The notes beneath the pieces are model-generated. The model searched no databases. It saw only the letters and a list, made by a program, of their open reading frames with translations, and was not told where the DNA came from. DNA of 64,000 nt. It comes from Lentzea albidocapillata subsp. violacea. GTDB taxonomy: Bacteria > Actinomycetota > Actinomycetes > Mycobacteriales > Pseudonocardiaceae. The stretch covers positions 428,692-492,691 of the forward strand of contig NZ_FNET01000004.1 of NCBI RefSeq assembly GCF_900100275.1, in the 5' to 3' direction. Of the stretch, positions 34,589 through 43,474 are shown one piece after another. A program made the position numbers and the translations under genes. Each line of letters opens with the position of its first letter. Within the stretch, counting starts at the first letter, position 1.

Positions 34589-35920
34589 TCACAGGAGCGC
34601 CGCCGCCCGGCCGAGGACGTCGCGCAGGATCTGCTCGATCTCGTCGAAGTGGGACTGGTCGCAGATCAGCGGCGGGCACAGCTGCACGACGGGTTCCGCG
34701 CGGTCGTCGGCCCGGCAGTACAGGCCCGCCTCGAACAGCTCCCGCGACACGAACCCGCGCAGCACCCGTTCGGACTCGGCTGGGCTGAACGTCTGCTTGG
34801 TGGCCCTGTCCTTGACCAGCTCGATGCCATAGAAGTACCCGGCACCGCGCACGTCGCCCACGATCGGCAGGTCCAGAAGCTTCTCCAAGGTGTTGCGGAA
34901 CGTCGCCTCGTGCAGCAGGACGTGGTCGTAGAGGCCCTCCCGCTCCATCAGGTCGAGGTTCGCCAGCGCCACCGCGCACGACATCGGGTGCCCGCCGTAC
35001 GTCGAGCCGTGCAGGAACGTGTTGCCGTCCCGCAGGAACGGCTCCATCAGCCGGTCGGACACGATCATGGCGCCCAGCGGCGCGTAGCCGGAGGTCATGC
35101 CCTTCGCGCAGGTGATGATGTCCGGCTGGTACCGGTACCTCTCGGCGCCGAACGCGTAGCCCAGCCGGCCGAACGCGCAGATCACCTCGTCCGAGACGAG
35201 CAGGACGTCGTAGCGGTCGCAGATCTCGCGCACGCGGTCGAAGTAGCCAGGCGGCGGCGGGAAGCAGCCGCCCGTGTTCTGCACCGGTTCGAGGAACACC
35301 GCCGCGACCGTGTCCGGGCCCTCGAACTCGATCGCCTCGGCGATGCGATCGGCGGCCCAGCGGCCGAACGCCTCCAGGTCGTCATCGTGCTCCGGCGCGC
35401 GGTAGAAGTTCGTGTTGGGGACGCGGAACGCGCCCGGCACCAGCGGTTCGAACTCCTGCTTGGCCGCCGGGATGCCGGTGATCGACAGGGCGCCGTGGTG
35501 GGTGCCGTGGTAGGCCGAGAACCGGCTGATCACCTTGTGCTTGCGTGGCCTGCCGGTGAGCTTGAAGTACTGCTTCGCGAGCTTCCAGGCGCTCTCGACC
35601 GCGTCTCCCCCGCCCGCGGTGAAGAACACCTTGTTGAGGTCACCCGGTGCCGCGTCGGCCAGCCGCCCGGCCAGTTCGACGGCGGGCGGGTGGGCGTAGG
35701 ACCAGAGCGGGAAGTAGCCCAGCTGCCGCGCCTGGGCGGCGGCCGCGTCGGCCAGCTCGGGCCTGCCGTGCCCGACCTGGACCGCGAACAACCCGGCCAG
35801 ACCGTCCAGGTAGCGCTTGCCGTTCTGGTCCCAGATGTACGCGCCCTCGCCGCGCACGATCACCGGCGGCTCGGCGCCGGGGGTATGGCGGGTGAAGTGG
35901 AGCCACAGGTCGGAAGTCAT
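34589..35920 (-). CDS. Class III aminotransferase (omega-amine type)
   Basis: A 443-residue PLP aminotransferase. The PLP lysine is in ITCAKGMTSGYAPLGAM, the cofactor aspartate in LLVSDEVICAFGRLG, and the N-terminal block YIWDQNGKRYLDGLAGLF is typical. It fits polyamine or beta-alanine:pyruvate aminotransferases that convert terminal amines to aldehydes, which the divergent dehydrogenase would oxidise. ATG 35920 has GGAG 8 nt upstream; a frame from 35932 is possible. Its promoter shares 57 bp with the dehydrogenase gene. Confidence 0.9.
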   Translation of the reverse strand: MTSDLWLHFTRHTPGAEPPVIVRGEGAYIWDQNGKRYLDGLAGLFAVQVGHGRPELADAAAAQARQLGYFPLWSYAHPPAVELAGRLADAAPGDLNKVFFTAGGGDAVESAWKLAKQYFKLTGRPRKHKVISRFSAYHGTHHGALSITGIPAAKQEFEPLVPGAFRVPNTNFYRAPEHDDDLEAFGRWAADRIAEAIEFEGPDTVAAVFLEPVQNTGGCFPPPPGYFDRVREICDRYDVLLVSDEVICAFGRLGYAFGAERYRYQPDIITCAKGMTSGYAPLGAMIVSDRLMEPFLRDGNTFLHGSTYGGHPMSCAVALANLDLMEREGLYDHVLLHEATFRNTLEKLLDLPIVGDVRGAGYFYGIELVKDRATKQTFSPAESERVLRGFVSRELFEAGLYCRADDRAEPVVQLCPPLICDQSHFDEIEQILRDVLGRAAALL

Positions 35921-35940
35921 GATCATCTCCACGCTATCCG

Positions 35941-35969
35941 TTGATTGCTGCGTTCAATACAACTATTAT
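35941..35969 (+). promoter_or_regulatory. Strong promoter for the aldehyde dehydrogenase gene
   Basis: TTGATT (35941-35946), 17 bp, then TATTAT (35964-35969), unusually close to consensus for this GC-rich DNA. Transcription would start about 7 bp later, within a base or two of the ATG at 35978, so the message is probably leaderless. An ATTG-N7-CAAT inverted repeat between the hexamers could bind the nearby Lrp protein. Confidence 0.7.
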
Positions 35970-35977
35970 CGTTGCTC

Positions 35978-37396
35978 ATGAGCCTGTCAACGACTGATTC
36001 CGCACACAAGGTGTTCCTCAACGTCATCGCCGGCAAGTCGGTCCCGGCCGCCGACGGCCGCACGCTGGACGTCGAGAACCCCGCCACCTGCGAGGTCTAC
36101 GGCACTGCGCCGCTTTCCGGCGAGATCGACGTGGAGGCCGCGATGCGGTCGGCCGGCACGGCTTTCGACCACTGGCGGTCCACCACCCCGGCCCAGCGTC
36201 AGCTGGCGCTCCTGCGCATCGCCGACGCCGTCGAGCAACACGCGGACGAGCTCGTCGACGCCGAGGTCACCGACACGGGCAAGCCCCGTGCGGTGACCAT
36301 GACGGAGGAACTGGCAGTCGCGGTCGACCAGCTCCGGTTCTTCGCGGGCGCCGCGCGGATTCTGGAGGGGCGTGCCGCGGGCGAGTACCTGGCTGGGCAC
36401 ACCTCGTACGTGCGGCGTGAGCCGGTCGGCGTGTGCGCGCAGATCACGCCGTGGAACTACCCACTGATGATGGCGGTCTGGAAGATCGCGCCGGCCGTCG
36501 CGGCCGGCAACACCGTCGTGCTCAAGCCGTCCGAGACCACGCCCGCCACCACGACGCTGCTCGCCGGGATCTGCGCCGAGCACCTCCCGCCCGGCGTGGT
36601 CAACGTCGTCTGCGGCGACCGCGAGACCGGAAAGGCGATGGTGGCGCACCGGGTTCCGGCGATGGTGTCGATCACCGGCTCGGTCCGGGCCGGGCGGCAG
36701 GTCGCCGACTCCGCCGCCGCCGACCTCAAGCGCGTCCATCTGGAGCTTGGAGGGAAGGCCCCGGTCGTGGTCTTCGCCGACGCCGATCTCGCGAAGGCCG
36801 CGGAGGGGATCGCGGCGGCGGCGTTCTTCAACGCGGGCCAGGACTGCACCGCAGCCAGCCGGGTGCTGGTGCACGAGTCGATCCACGACGACTTCGTCGG
36901 CGCCCTGGTCGAGCAGACCCGGCAGATCAGCACCGGCCCGTTGAACAGCGCCGACCAGTTGGCCCGGGTGAGTGGATTCGTGGAGCGGCTGCCACGGCAC
37001 GCCACCGTCCGATGTGGAGGATCACGCGTCGGCGAACGTGGCTACTTCTACGCTCCCACCGTCGTCAGCGGGGTGCTGCAGGACGACGAGCTGGCACGCG
37101 AGGAGGTGTTCGGCCCGGTGGTGAGCGTCGAGACGTTCGGCTGCGAGGCCGAGGCGGTCCGGCTCGCCAACGACACCCGCTATGGCCTCGCGTCCTCGGT
37201 GTGGACCCGCGACCACGGCATCGCGCAGCGCATGTCCGCGCGGCTGGACTTCGGTTGTGTCTGGCTCAACACCCACCTCCCGCTCGTCGCGGAGATGCCG
37301 CACGGCGGGTTCAAGCATTCCGGCTACGGCAAGGACCTCTCGGTCTACGGCTTCGAGGACTACACGCGGGTCAAGCACGTGATGGCGGCCTGGTGA
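35978..37396 (+). CDS. NAD(P)-dependent aldehyde dehydrogenase (aminobutyraldehyde type)
   Basis: A 472-residue aldehyde dehydrogenase. The catalytic cysteine is Cys290 in FNAGQDCTAASRV and the general-base glutamate is in HLELGGKAPV; the cofactor region has ITPWNYPLMMAVWKIAPA. The block resembles gamma-aminobutyraldehyde or gamma-glutamyl-aminobutyraldehyde dehydrogenases. It probably oxidises the aldehyde made by the divergent aminotransferase. ATG 35978 is chosen because the promoter places the transcript start there; ATG 35945 would lie inside the promoter. Confidence 0.92.
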   Translation: MSLSTTDSAHKVFLNVIAGKSVPAADGRTLDVENPATCEVYGTAPLSGEIDVEAAMRSAGTAFDHWRSTTPAQRQLALLRIADAVEQHADELVDAEVTDTGKPRAVTMTEELAVAVDQLRFFAGAARILEGRAAGEYLAGHTSYVRREPVGVCAQITPWNYPLMMAVWKIAPAVAAGNTVVLKPSETTPATTTLLAGICAEHLPPGVVNVVCGDRETGKAMVAHRVPAMVSITGSVRAGRQVADSAAADLKRVHLELGGKAPVVVFADADLAKAAEGIAAAAFFNAGQDCTAASRVLVHESIHDDFVGALVEQTRQISTGPLNSADQLARVSGFVERLPRHATVRCGGSRVGERGYFYAPTVVSGVLQDDELAREEVFGPVVSVETFGCEAEAVRLANDTRYGLASSVWTRDHGIAQRMSARLDFGCVWLNTHLPLVAEMPHGGFKHSGYGKDLSVYGFEDYTRVKHVMAAW

Positions 37397-37402
37397 CCAG
37401 CC

Positions 37403-37858
37403 CTACGGCGTACCCCAGCCGTAGGTCTGCTTGCGCAGCTTGAGGTACACGAAGGTCTCGACGCCGGTGACACCCTCGATCCGCCGGATGCGGCTGTTCA
37501 GCAGGTCGAGCAGGTGGTCGTCGTCGCGGCAGATCACCTCGGCGAGCACGTCGAACGAGCCCGCCGCGATCACGACGTAGCTGACCTCGTCCATCGCGGC
37601 GAGCGCGTCGGCGACCTCGGTGAGGTCGCCGCCGACCTTGATGCCGACCATGGCCTGGCGCAGGAAACCCAGCTGCAGCGGGTCGGTCACCGCGACGATC
37701 TGGACGACTCCCGCCTCGACCAGGCGCTGGACCCGCTGCCGCACCGCCGCCTCGGACAACTCGACGGCCGCCGCGATCGCGGAGTACGAGCGACGACCGT
37801 CCTCCTGCAACTGTTCGATGATCCGCTTGGAGATGTCGTCGAGCTTTTCCTTCGCCAC
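37403..37858 (-). CDS. Lrp/AsnC-family regulator
   Basis: A 151-residue regulator with an N-terminal AsnC helix-turn-helix (DDISKRIIEQLQEDGRRSYSAIA) and a RAM ligand-binding domain. GTG 37858 gives a normal-length protein; the upstream extension to 37918 is not conserved in style. It converges on the dehydrogenase gene and ends 6 bp from it. It is the likely regulator of the aminotransferase-dehydrogenase pair. Confidence 0.9.
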   Translation of the reverse strand: MAKEKLDDISKRIIEQLQEDGRRSYSAIAAAVELSEAAVRQRVQRLVEAGVVQIVAVTDPLQLGFLRQAMVGIKVGGDLTEVADALAAMDEVSYVVIAAGSFDVLAEVICRDDDHLLDLLNSRIRRIEGVTGVETFVYLKLRKQTYGWGTP

Positions 37859-37868
37859 AACGCGGATG

Positions 37869-38771
37869 CTAGTGCTCTGTCTGCCGCGGCGAGTGGTTGC
37901 GCGGCACGAGTCGTTCACGCAGAACGTTCAGCTGGTGCGAGGCCTCGACCGCGGACGTCTCGTCCAGCGCGCTCAGCGCCACCATCAACGCGTCGGCGAC
38001 GACCAGCGGGGTCAGCGACTCGTTCGTCATCCCGGTCGGCGTGTGGGGTGCGATCAGCACCGCGTCCACCCGGCCGGCGAACGCGCCGGCGAGCTCGTCG
38101 GTGACCAGCACGACGCCGGCCCCGACCGACCTGGCGCGCTCCACGACGACGTTGAGCTCGTGCAGCATCCGGCCCGGCTGGAAGATCACCACGGCGTCGC
38201 CCTGCGCCAGCCCCAGCAACGGGTCGGCCAGCGCGAACCCGGTCTCGCCGGTGAACCGGGCGCGCCGGCCCATCCGGCCGAGCGCCAGCGTCAGCTGCCG
38301 GGCGGCGAGCTCGCAGGCGGCCACGCCGTAGGACAGCACTTCACCGGCCTGCGCGAGCACCGTGATCGCGCGCTGGAAGTCCTCGGTCGTGGTCAGCCTG
38401 CGGCACTGGTCGATCCGCTCCTGCGCCTCGTCGAACACGTCGGTCCAGATCGTCGTGAGATCCCGGCCGACGTGCGCGATGCGTTGCCGTAGCCGGACTT
38501 CCGGCGCGATCGACGAGGTGAACTCGGCCGCGAGGTCGCGTTTCAGCGCGGGCAGACCGGCGTAGCCCAGGCGCCTCAGGGCGCGCACGACGGTGGCGCT
38601 GCTGGCCCGGCTGGCCGCGCCGAGCTCCTGCGCGCTGGCGAACATGACCTGCTCCGGCGGGGCGCTGACCAGGTACTGCGCCACCATCCGCTCCGAGCTC
38701 GACAGCTCCTCCCAGCGGGTGCGCACAGCCGTCCGCAACCGGGTGATGCCGCCGTCTTCTGAACTGCTCAT
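37869..38771 (-). CDS. MurR/RpiR-family regulator
   Basis: A 300-residue regulator with an N-terminal RpiR helix-turn-helix (about 15-90, containing ASRASSATVVRALRRLGYAG) and a C-terminal SIS domain with VLSYGVAACELAARQL and GDAVVIFQPGR. SIS domains usually bind sugar phosphates. It is divergent from the C45 hydrolase-ABC operon with a 107-bp gap and probably controls it. The stop is 10 bp before the Lrp gene start on the same strand. Confidence 0.9.
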   Translation of the reverse strand: MSSSEDGGITRLRTAVRTRWEELSSSERMVAQYLVSAPPEQVMFASAQELGAASRASSATVVRALRRLGYAGLPALKRDLAAEFTSSIAPEVRLRQRIAHVGRDLTTIWTDVFDEAQERIDQCRRLTTTEDFQRAITVLAQAGEVLSYGVAACELAARQLTLALGRMGRRARFTGETGFALADPLLGLAQGDAVVIFQPGRMLHELNVVVERARSVGAGVVLVTDELAGAFAGRVDAVLIAPHTPTGMTNESLTPLVVADALMVALSALDETSAVEASHQLNVLRERLVPRNHSPRQTEH

Positions 38772-38779
38772 TTCACCTC

Positions 38780-38807
38780 TTGACTTCTATGAAACCAGCA
38801 TTACGCT
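38780..38807 (+). promoter_or_regulatory. Promoter and possible operator of the C45-ABC operon
   Basis: TTGACT (38780-38785), 16 bp, then TACGCT (38802-38807). The inverted repeat CCAG-N10-CTGG (38795-38812) overlaps the -10, and the direct repeats GTTAC at 38820 and 38849 follow. These are plausible RpiR binding sites. Transcription would start about 65 bp before the hydrolase gene. Confidence 0.4.
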
Positions 38808-38878
38808 ACTGGCTCATCCGTTACAAGTTCACGGAGATCTGAAATAGATGTTACAGCACCCGGTCCCCAGGGAGAGTC

Positions 38879-40021
38879 ATGTCCGCACGTGTCCTGCCCG
38901 TCGTCGAGGTGTCGGGTGACGCCCTCACGAGGGGTCGCCAGTACGGCGAGGCCGCCCGTGACCAGGTCGCGGCGGCGCTGGACTACTACGCCGAGGCGTT
39001 CGGCCAGTCGAGCGGGCTGACGTGGGCGCAGGTCACCGACCGGGCCGCGCGCTGGCTGGAGCCGGTGCGGGCGTTCGCGCCGGAACTGCTGGACGAGATG
39101 CGCGGCGTCGCCGACGGCGCGGGTGTCGCCCTCCTCGACGTGCTCACGCTCAACGCCCGCGGCGAGGTCATCTACGACAGCACGTTCGCCCGCATGAGCG
39201 AGGACGAGGAGCCGGCCGATGGCTGCACGTCGTTCGCCGCGGTCGGTGACGCCAGCGGTGACGGGCACGTCTGGGCGGGACAGAACTGGGACTGGCGCGC
39301 GGGCGCCGCCGGCACCGTGGTGCTGCTGCGCATCGTCCAGCCACCGCACCCGACGGTGATCATGCAGGTCGAGGCCGGCCAGATCGGCCGCCAGGGCGCC
39401 AACTCCGCGGGCATCGCATTGAACGCCAACGGTCTCGGCGGGCGGTTCGACGACGCCGTCGGGCTGCCGCAGACCGTCGTCCGCCGCGCCGTACTGAACC
39501 AGGCGACCGTGTCCGACGCGCTGCGCGTGCTGGTCCGCTCCCGCGCGCACATCGCCAGCAACGCACTGCTCACCTGCCGGGAGGGTTTCGCGATCGACCT
39601 CGAGACGACCCCGGCCGGGCACAGCTGGATGTACCCCGACGACGGCTTGCTCGTCCACGGCAACCACTACCAGGCGGGCGTCCCCGCCGCCCTCGCCGAC
39701 ACCTACCGGCCGATGTCGGCCGACTCGCTGGTGCGCGTGCCCCGCGCCGAGGCGGGACTGCGGCTGCTGCGCGGCTCCACCGGACCGGACGAGTCCCGCA
39801 AGCTGATCCGCTCGGCGCTGTCCGACCACCTCGGACATCCCGACTCGCTGTGTGCGCACGCCGATCCGCGCAGACCGCCGGTCGAGCAGTGGGCGACGCT
39901 CGTTTCGTCCTGTGTGGACCTCACAGCCGGCGACTACCACGTGACCGCGGGAAACCCGTGCGAACAGGAGTACCAGCAGCTCCCCTGGAACCTCTACGAC
40001 GGGCCACACGCACCCGCCTAG
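38879..40021 (+). CDS. C45-family N-acyl hydrolase/acyltransferase-like protein
   Basis: A 380-residue Ntn-hydrolase of the family of acyl-CoA:6-aminopenicillanate acyltransferase (peptidase C45). The nucleophile is Cys116 in DGCTSFAAV, where self-cleavage would expose it. WAGQNWDWR and NSAGIALNANGLGG follow as expected. ATG 38879 follows AGGGAGAG. No signal peptide is seen, so it should act in the cytoplasm on a substrate imported by the ABC system encoded downstream, perhaps cleaving an acyl or peptidyl amide. The actual substrate is unknown. Confidence 0.85.
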   Translation: MSARVLPVVEVSGDALTRGRQYGEAARDQVAAALDYYAEAFGQSSGLTWAQVTDRAARWLEPVRAFAPELLDEMRGVADGAGVALLDVLTLNARGEVIYDSTFARMSEDEEPADGCTSFAAVGDASGDGHVWAGQNWDWRAGAAGTVVLLRIVQPPHPTVIMQVEAGQIGRQGANSAGIALNANGLGGRFDDAVGLPQTVVRRAVLNQATVSDALRVLVRSRAHIASNALLTCREGFAIDLETTPAGHSWMYPDDGLLVHGNHYQAGVPAALADTYRPMSADSLVRVPRAEAGLRLLRGSTGPDESRKLIRSALSDHLGHPDSLCAHADPRRPPVEQWATLVSSCVDLTAGDYHVTAGNPCEQEYQQLPWNLYDGPHAPA

Positions 40022-40067
40022 TTCTTCCGCTCCCCCACTTCCCGCTCCACCGCCAGGAGTTCCCACC

Positions 40068-41681
40068 ATGAAGCTGATCCCCGCACTCGGAGTGCTGGCT
40101 CTCGTGTCCGCTTGCGCGGGCGCCCCGTCCGGCGCCAGAACCACCGACCCGGCCACTCTCACCCTCACCGACCTCACCCCGAAGGCGGCCGCGCCGGTCG
40201 AGCGGGTCAACTGGCTGGTCGAGTCCGAACCGGACACCCTCGACCTCGACACCCAGGGCGGCGCGCCCGCCAGCACGGTCGTCAGCAACATCTGCGAACG
40301 GCTGTTGCAGGTCCAGCCGGACATGACCATCAAGCCGTGGCTGGCGAGGAGCACGGCGAACCCGGACCCGAAGACGCTCGTGCTCACGTTGCGCGACGAC
40401 GTGAAGTTCCACGACGGCTCACCGATGACCGCGGACGACGTGCTGTTCAGCCTGAAGCGGCACGCCGACCCGGCCAACGAGCAGTCCGACGAGTTCGGCC
40501 GCGTCGCGTCGATCGACCAGACCGGGCCGCTGGAGATCACCGTCCGGTTCACCCAGCCGGACGCGCTGTTCACGCAGGCGCTCGCCGGTGACGCCGGGCT
40601 GGTCTACAACCGTGAACAGGTCGAGGCCGCCGGCAAGGACTTCGGCACGCCGGGCTCTGGCGACGCGTGCTCCGGCCCGTTCACGCTGTCCTCGTGGAAG
40701 TCCGGCGACTCGATCACCATCAAGCGGCACGACGCCTACCGGGGTGAGAAGCCGCTCGCCGGTGAGGTCGTGTTCCGCTGGGCCAGCGACAGCGCGCTGG
40801 TCAACGCACTCGCGACCGGTGCCGCGGACGGGGTGTTCGTCGACTCCCTGGCGACCGCCACCGCGTTCGAGGGCAAGCAGGGCGTCGACCGGTACTTCGG
40901 CCCGAGCACCGCCGCACTCGTGCTCATCCCGACCGAACGCGGCGGGCTGAAGGACCCGAAGATCCGCACCGCGCTCTCGCTGGCGCTGGACCGCCAGGGC
41001 ATCTCCGACGCCGGGTTCGGCGGCCTCGCGCAACCGTGGGCGACACCGGTCGGCTCCGGCGCGTGGGGCTACGCGAAGGAGGCGTTCGCCGCCGCGCAGA
41101 AGGACCTCACCGACGCGCCGGCCCGTCCCACGGACGCGGATCTGGTGCGCGCCAAGCAACTCGTGCACGAGGCGACACACAAGCCGTCCGGGCCGATCGT
41201 CATCGGCACGGACAGCAAGCAGGGCCGCACGGTCATGGCGAACGCCGCCCGCGACGCGCTCAGGCGCATAGGCCTCGACGCGGAGATCAAGACCGTGCCG
41301 ACGCCCAAGTACAGCGAGTTCTACGGCGAAGCCGCCGCGCGCAAGGACATCGATCTGCTGGTGGCCGACTGGTACATCTCCAAGAGCGACCCGATCGGCC
41401 TGTACGACAACGCGATCTCCGGCAGTTCCAACAACTGGGTCGGCTTCGCGGACCCGCAGTACGACCAGGCCGTCCAGGAGGCGCTGAGCACGCTCGACGA
41501 CTCCCGGCGCGCGGCGCTCGTCATCGACGTCCAGCGCCGCTACACACAGGCCGCGGTCTGGATCTCCGTCGCGCAGGTGCCCAACACGCTGCTCATCGAC
41601 CACGAACTGACCGGGCCGCCGGCGTCGATGGCCTACCTCTACTCGCCCTGGGCCGCCGCCCTCGGCAAGAAGGCGAGCTGA
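40068..41681 (+). CDS. ABC transporter substrate-binding lipoprotein (oligopeptide type)
   Basis: A 537-residue SBP family 5 lipoprotein. The signal ends in the lipobox LVSAC with lipidated Cys16. The family signature FHDGSPMTADDVLFSLKRHADP is present. It binds peptides, nickel complexes or similar ligands outside the membrane and delivers them to the permeases encoded next. AGGAG precedes the ATG by 8 nt. Long C-terminal domain with GSSNNWVGFADPQYD is typical. Confidence 0.92.
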   Translation: MKLIPALGVLALVSACAGAPSGARTTDPATLTLTDLTPKAAAPVERVNWLVESEPDTLDLDTQGGAPASTVVSNICERLLQVQPDMTIKPWLARSTANPDPKTLVLTLRDDVKFHDGSPMTADDVLFSLKRHADPANEQSDEFGRVASIDQTGPLEITVRFTQPDALFTQALAGDAGLVYNREQVEAAGKDFGTPGSGDACSGPFTLSSWKSGDSITIKRHDAYRGEKPLAGEVVFRWASDSALVNALATGAADGVFVDSLATATAFEGKQGVDRYFGPSTAALVLIPTERGGLKDPKIRTALSLALDRQGISDAGFGGLAQPWATPVGSGAWGYAKEAFAAAQKDLTDAPARPTDADLVRAKQLVHEATHKPSGPIVIGTDSKQGRTVMANAARDALRRIGLDAEIKTVPTPKYSEFYGEAAARKDIDLLVADWYISKSDPIGLYDNAISGSSNNWVGFADPQYDQAVQEALSTLDDSRRAALVIDVQRRYTQAAVWISVAQVPNTLLIDHELTGPPASMAYLYSPWAAALGKKAS

Positions 41682-41683
41682 CC

Positions 41684-42637
41684 GTGTTCCCGGCAGCGGG
41701 CCGCCAGGTCGCCGGGTTGCTGGCGACCCTGGTGGTGGCCTCGTTCGTCATCTTCGGCGCGGTGTACGCCGCGCCGGGCGACCCTGCGGTGTTCCTCGCC
41801 GGCGGACGTGACGACCTCACGCCCGAACGGCTCGCGGTCGTGCGCGAGCAGTACCACCTCGACGAGCCGTTCCTCGCCCAGTACCTGCACTGGCTCGGCA
41901 ACTGCCTGCGGCTCGACCTCGGCCGGTCGTTCCAGTACAACGACGAGGTCGTCGACCTGCTGGCCGCGCGGGTGCCGACCACGCTGGCGCTCGTCGCCTA
42001 CGCCACGGTGTTGTTCGTGCTGTTCGGTGTGGGTGCGGGTGTGCTGGGCGCGTTGCGGCGCGGCACGTGGGCCGACTCGGTCCTCATCGGCGGCACCACG
42101 TTGTCGGCGTCCGTGCCGTCGTTCGTGGCGGGCATCGGGCTCGCCGCGATCTTCGGCGTCCAGCTCGGGTGGTTCCCGGTGACCGGCAGTGGCGAAGGGT
42201 TCGCGGGGACGCTGCACCACCTCACGTTGCCCGCGGTGTCGATGGCACTGGGTGCGCTGGCCGTGATCAGCCGCGTCACCCGGCAGACCGTGGTCGAGGC
42301 GGCGGGTGCGGACCACGTGCTCGTGGCACGGGCGTCCGGGTTCCCGGAACGGCAGGTCGTGGCGCGGCACGTGCTGCGTAACGCGCTCGCGCCGATCATC
42401 ACGATGTGCGGCCTCGTCACGGCGGGCATGCTCGCCGGAACCGTGGCGGTGGAGACGGTCTTCGGGCTCAGCGGCGTCGGCTCGTTGCTCGTGGGCGCCA
42501 TCAACGGGCACGACTTCCCGGTGGCGCAAGCGGTTCTTCTGCTGATGGTGACCGGCTACATCGTGATCACCACCGCCGTCGACCTCGCGCACCCGTTGCT
42601 GGACGCACGCGTCAAGACCGCAAGGAGGGTGGCATGA
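41684..42637 (+). CDS. ABC transporter permease, DppB type
   Basis: A 317-residue inner-membrane permease with about six helices and the EAA loop region HVLVARASGFPERQVVARHVLRNA. The GTG start lies 2 bp after the lipoprotein stop and there is an ATGA overlap with the second permease. It forms the channel with the DppC-type protein. Confidence 0.93.
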   Translation: MFPAAGRQVAGLLATLVVASFVIFGAVYAAPGDPAVFLAGGRDDLTPERLAVVREQYHLDEPFLAQYLHWLGNCLRLDLGRSFQYNDEVVDLLAARVPTTLALVAYATVLFVLFGVGAGVLGALRRGTWADSVLIGGTTLSASVPSFVAGIGLAAIFGVQLGWFPVTGSGEGFAGTLHHLTLPAVSMALGALAVISRVTRQTVVEAAGADHVLVARASGFPERQVVARHVLRNALAPIITMCGLVTAGMLAGTVAVETVFGLSGVGSLLVGAINGHDFPVAQAVLLLMVTGYIVITTAVDLAHPLLDARVKTARRVA

Positions 42638-43473
42638 CCGCACTGCCGGCGGTACTGCCCGCCGTGTCCCGGCGGCCGGCCGGGGTCGTCGCCGCGGCCG
42701 TCGTGCTGGCGGCGATGGCCGTCGCGGCGATCGCCGCCCCACTGCTCGCCCCGTACGAACCCGACGCGATCGACCTGTCCGCGTCGCTGGCCGGCACCAG
42801 CGGAACGCACCTGCTCGGGACCGACGCGTCCGGCCAGGACCTGTTGTCCCGCTTGCTCTACGGGGCCCGTACCAGCCTGGTCGCACCGGTCGTGCTGCTC
42901 GCCGTCGCCGCGATGATCGGCGTCAGCCTCGGTCTGCTCGCGGCGTGGCACGGCGGCTGGGTCGACACGGTCGTGTCCCGCCTGACCGACGTGATGTACG
43001 CGTTCCCTGGCCTGTTGTTCGTGGTGCTGATCATCGCGGTGTTCGGCGGCGGGATGACGACCTCCGTGCTGGCGCTGGGTCTCGCGTTCGCGCCGACGGT
43101 CGCGAAGTACACCCGCAGCGTCGCCAGGGCGGAGATCGTGAAGTCCTATGTGGACGCCTACCGGGTGCAGGGCATGGGCGGGTTCCGGATCTGCTGCGGG
43201 TACGTCGCGCCGAATCTCGCGCGGTCGGTCGTGGGCTACCTGGTCGTGCTGTTCGGCGAGGCGCTGATGAGCCTCGCGACGCTCAGCTACCTCGGGTTCG
43301 GCGCCCAGCCGCCCAGTTCCGACTGGGGACTCATGGTGCAACAGGGTCAGGCGTCGATCGTGCTGGGCGCGCTGCTGCCCGCGCTCGTTCCCGGCGTCGC
43401 GATCGCCGTGGTCGTCGTGTCGTTCAACGTGGTCGGCGTCTGGGCCGCCGACCGTCTCGGGACCAGGAGGTGA
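42634..43473 (+). CDS. ABC transporter permease, DppC type
   Basis: A 279-residue permease with the usual N-terminal helix and periplasmic segment HLLGTDASGQDLLSRLLYGAR, then five helices and the loop KSYVDAYRVQGMGGFRI. Partner of the DppB-type permease. The ATPase gene begins 1 bp after its stop. Confidence 0.93.
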   Translation: MTALPAVLPAVSRRPAGVVAAAVVLAAMAVAAIAAPLLAPYEPDAIDLSASLAGTSGTHLLGTDASGQDLLSRLLYGARTSLVAPVVLLAVAAMIGVSLGLLAAWHGGWVDTVVSRLTDVMYAFPGLLFVVLIIAVFGGGMTTSVLALGLAFAPTVAKYTRSVARAEIVKSYVDAYRVQGMGGFRICCGYVAPNLARSVVGYLVVLFGEALMSLATLSYLGFGAQPPSSDWGLMVQQGQASIVLGALLPALVPGVAIAVVVVSFNVVGVWAADRLGTRR

Positions 43474-43474
43474 C

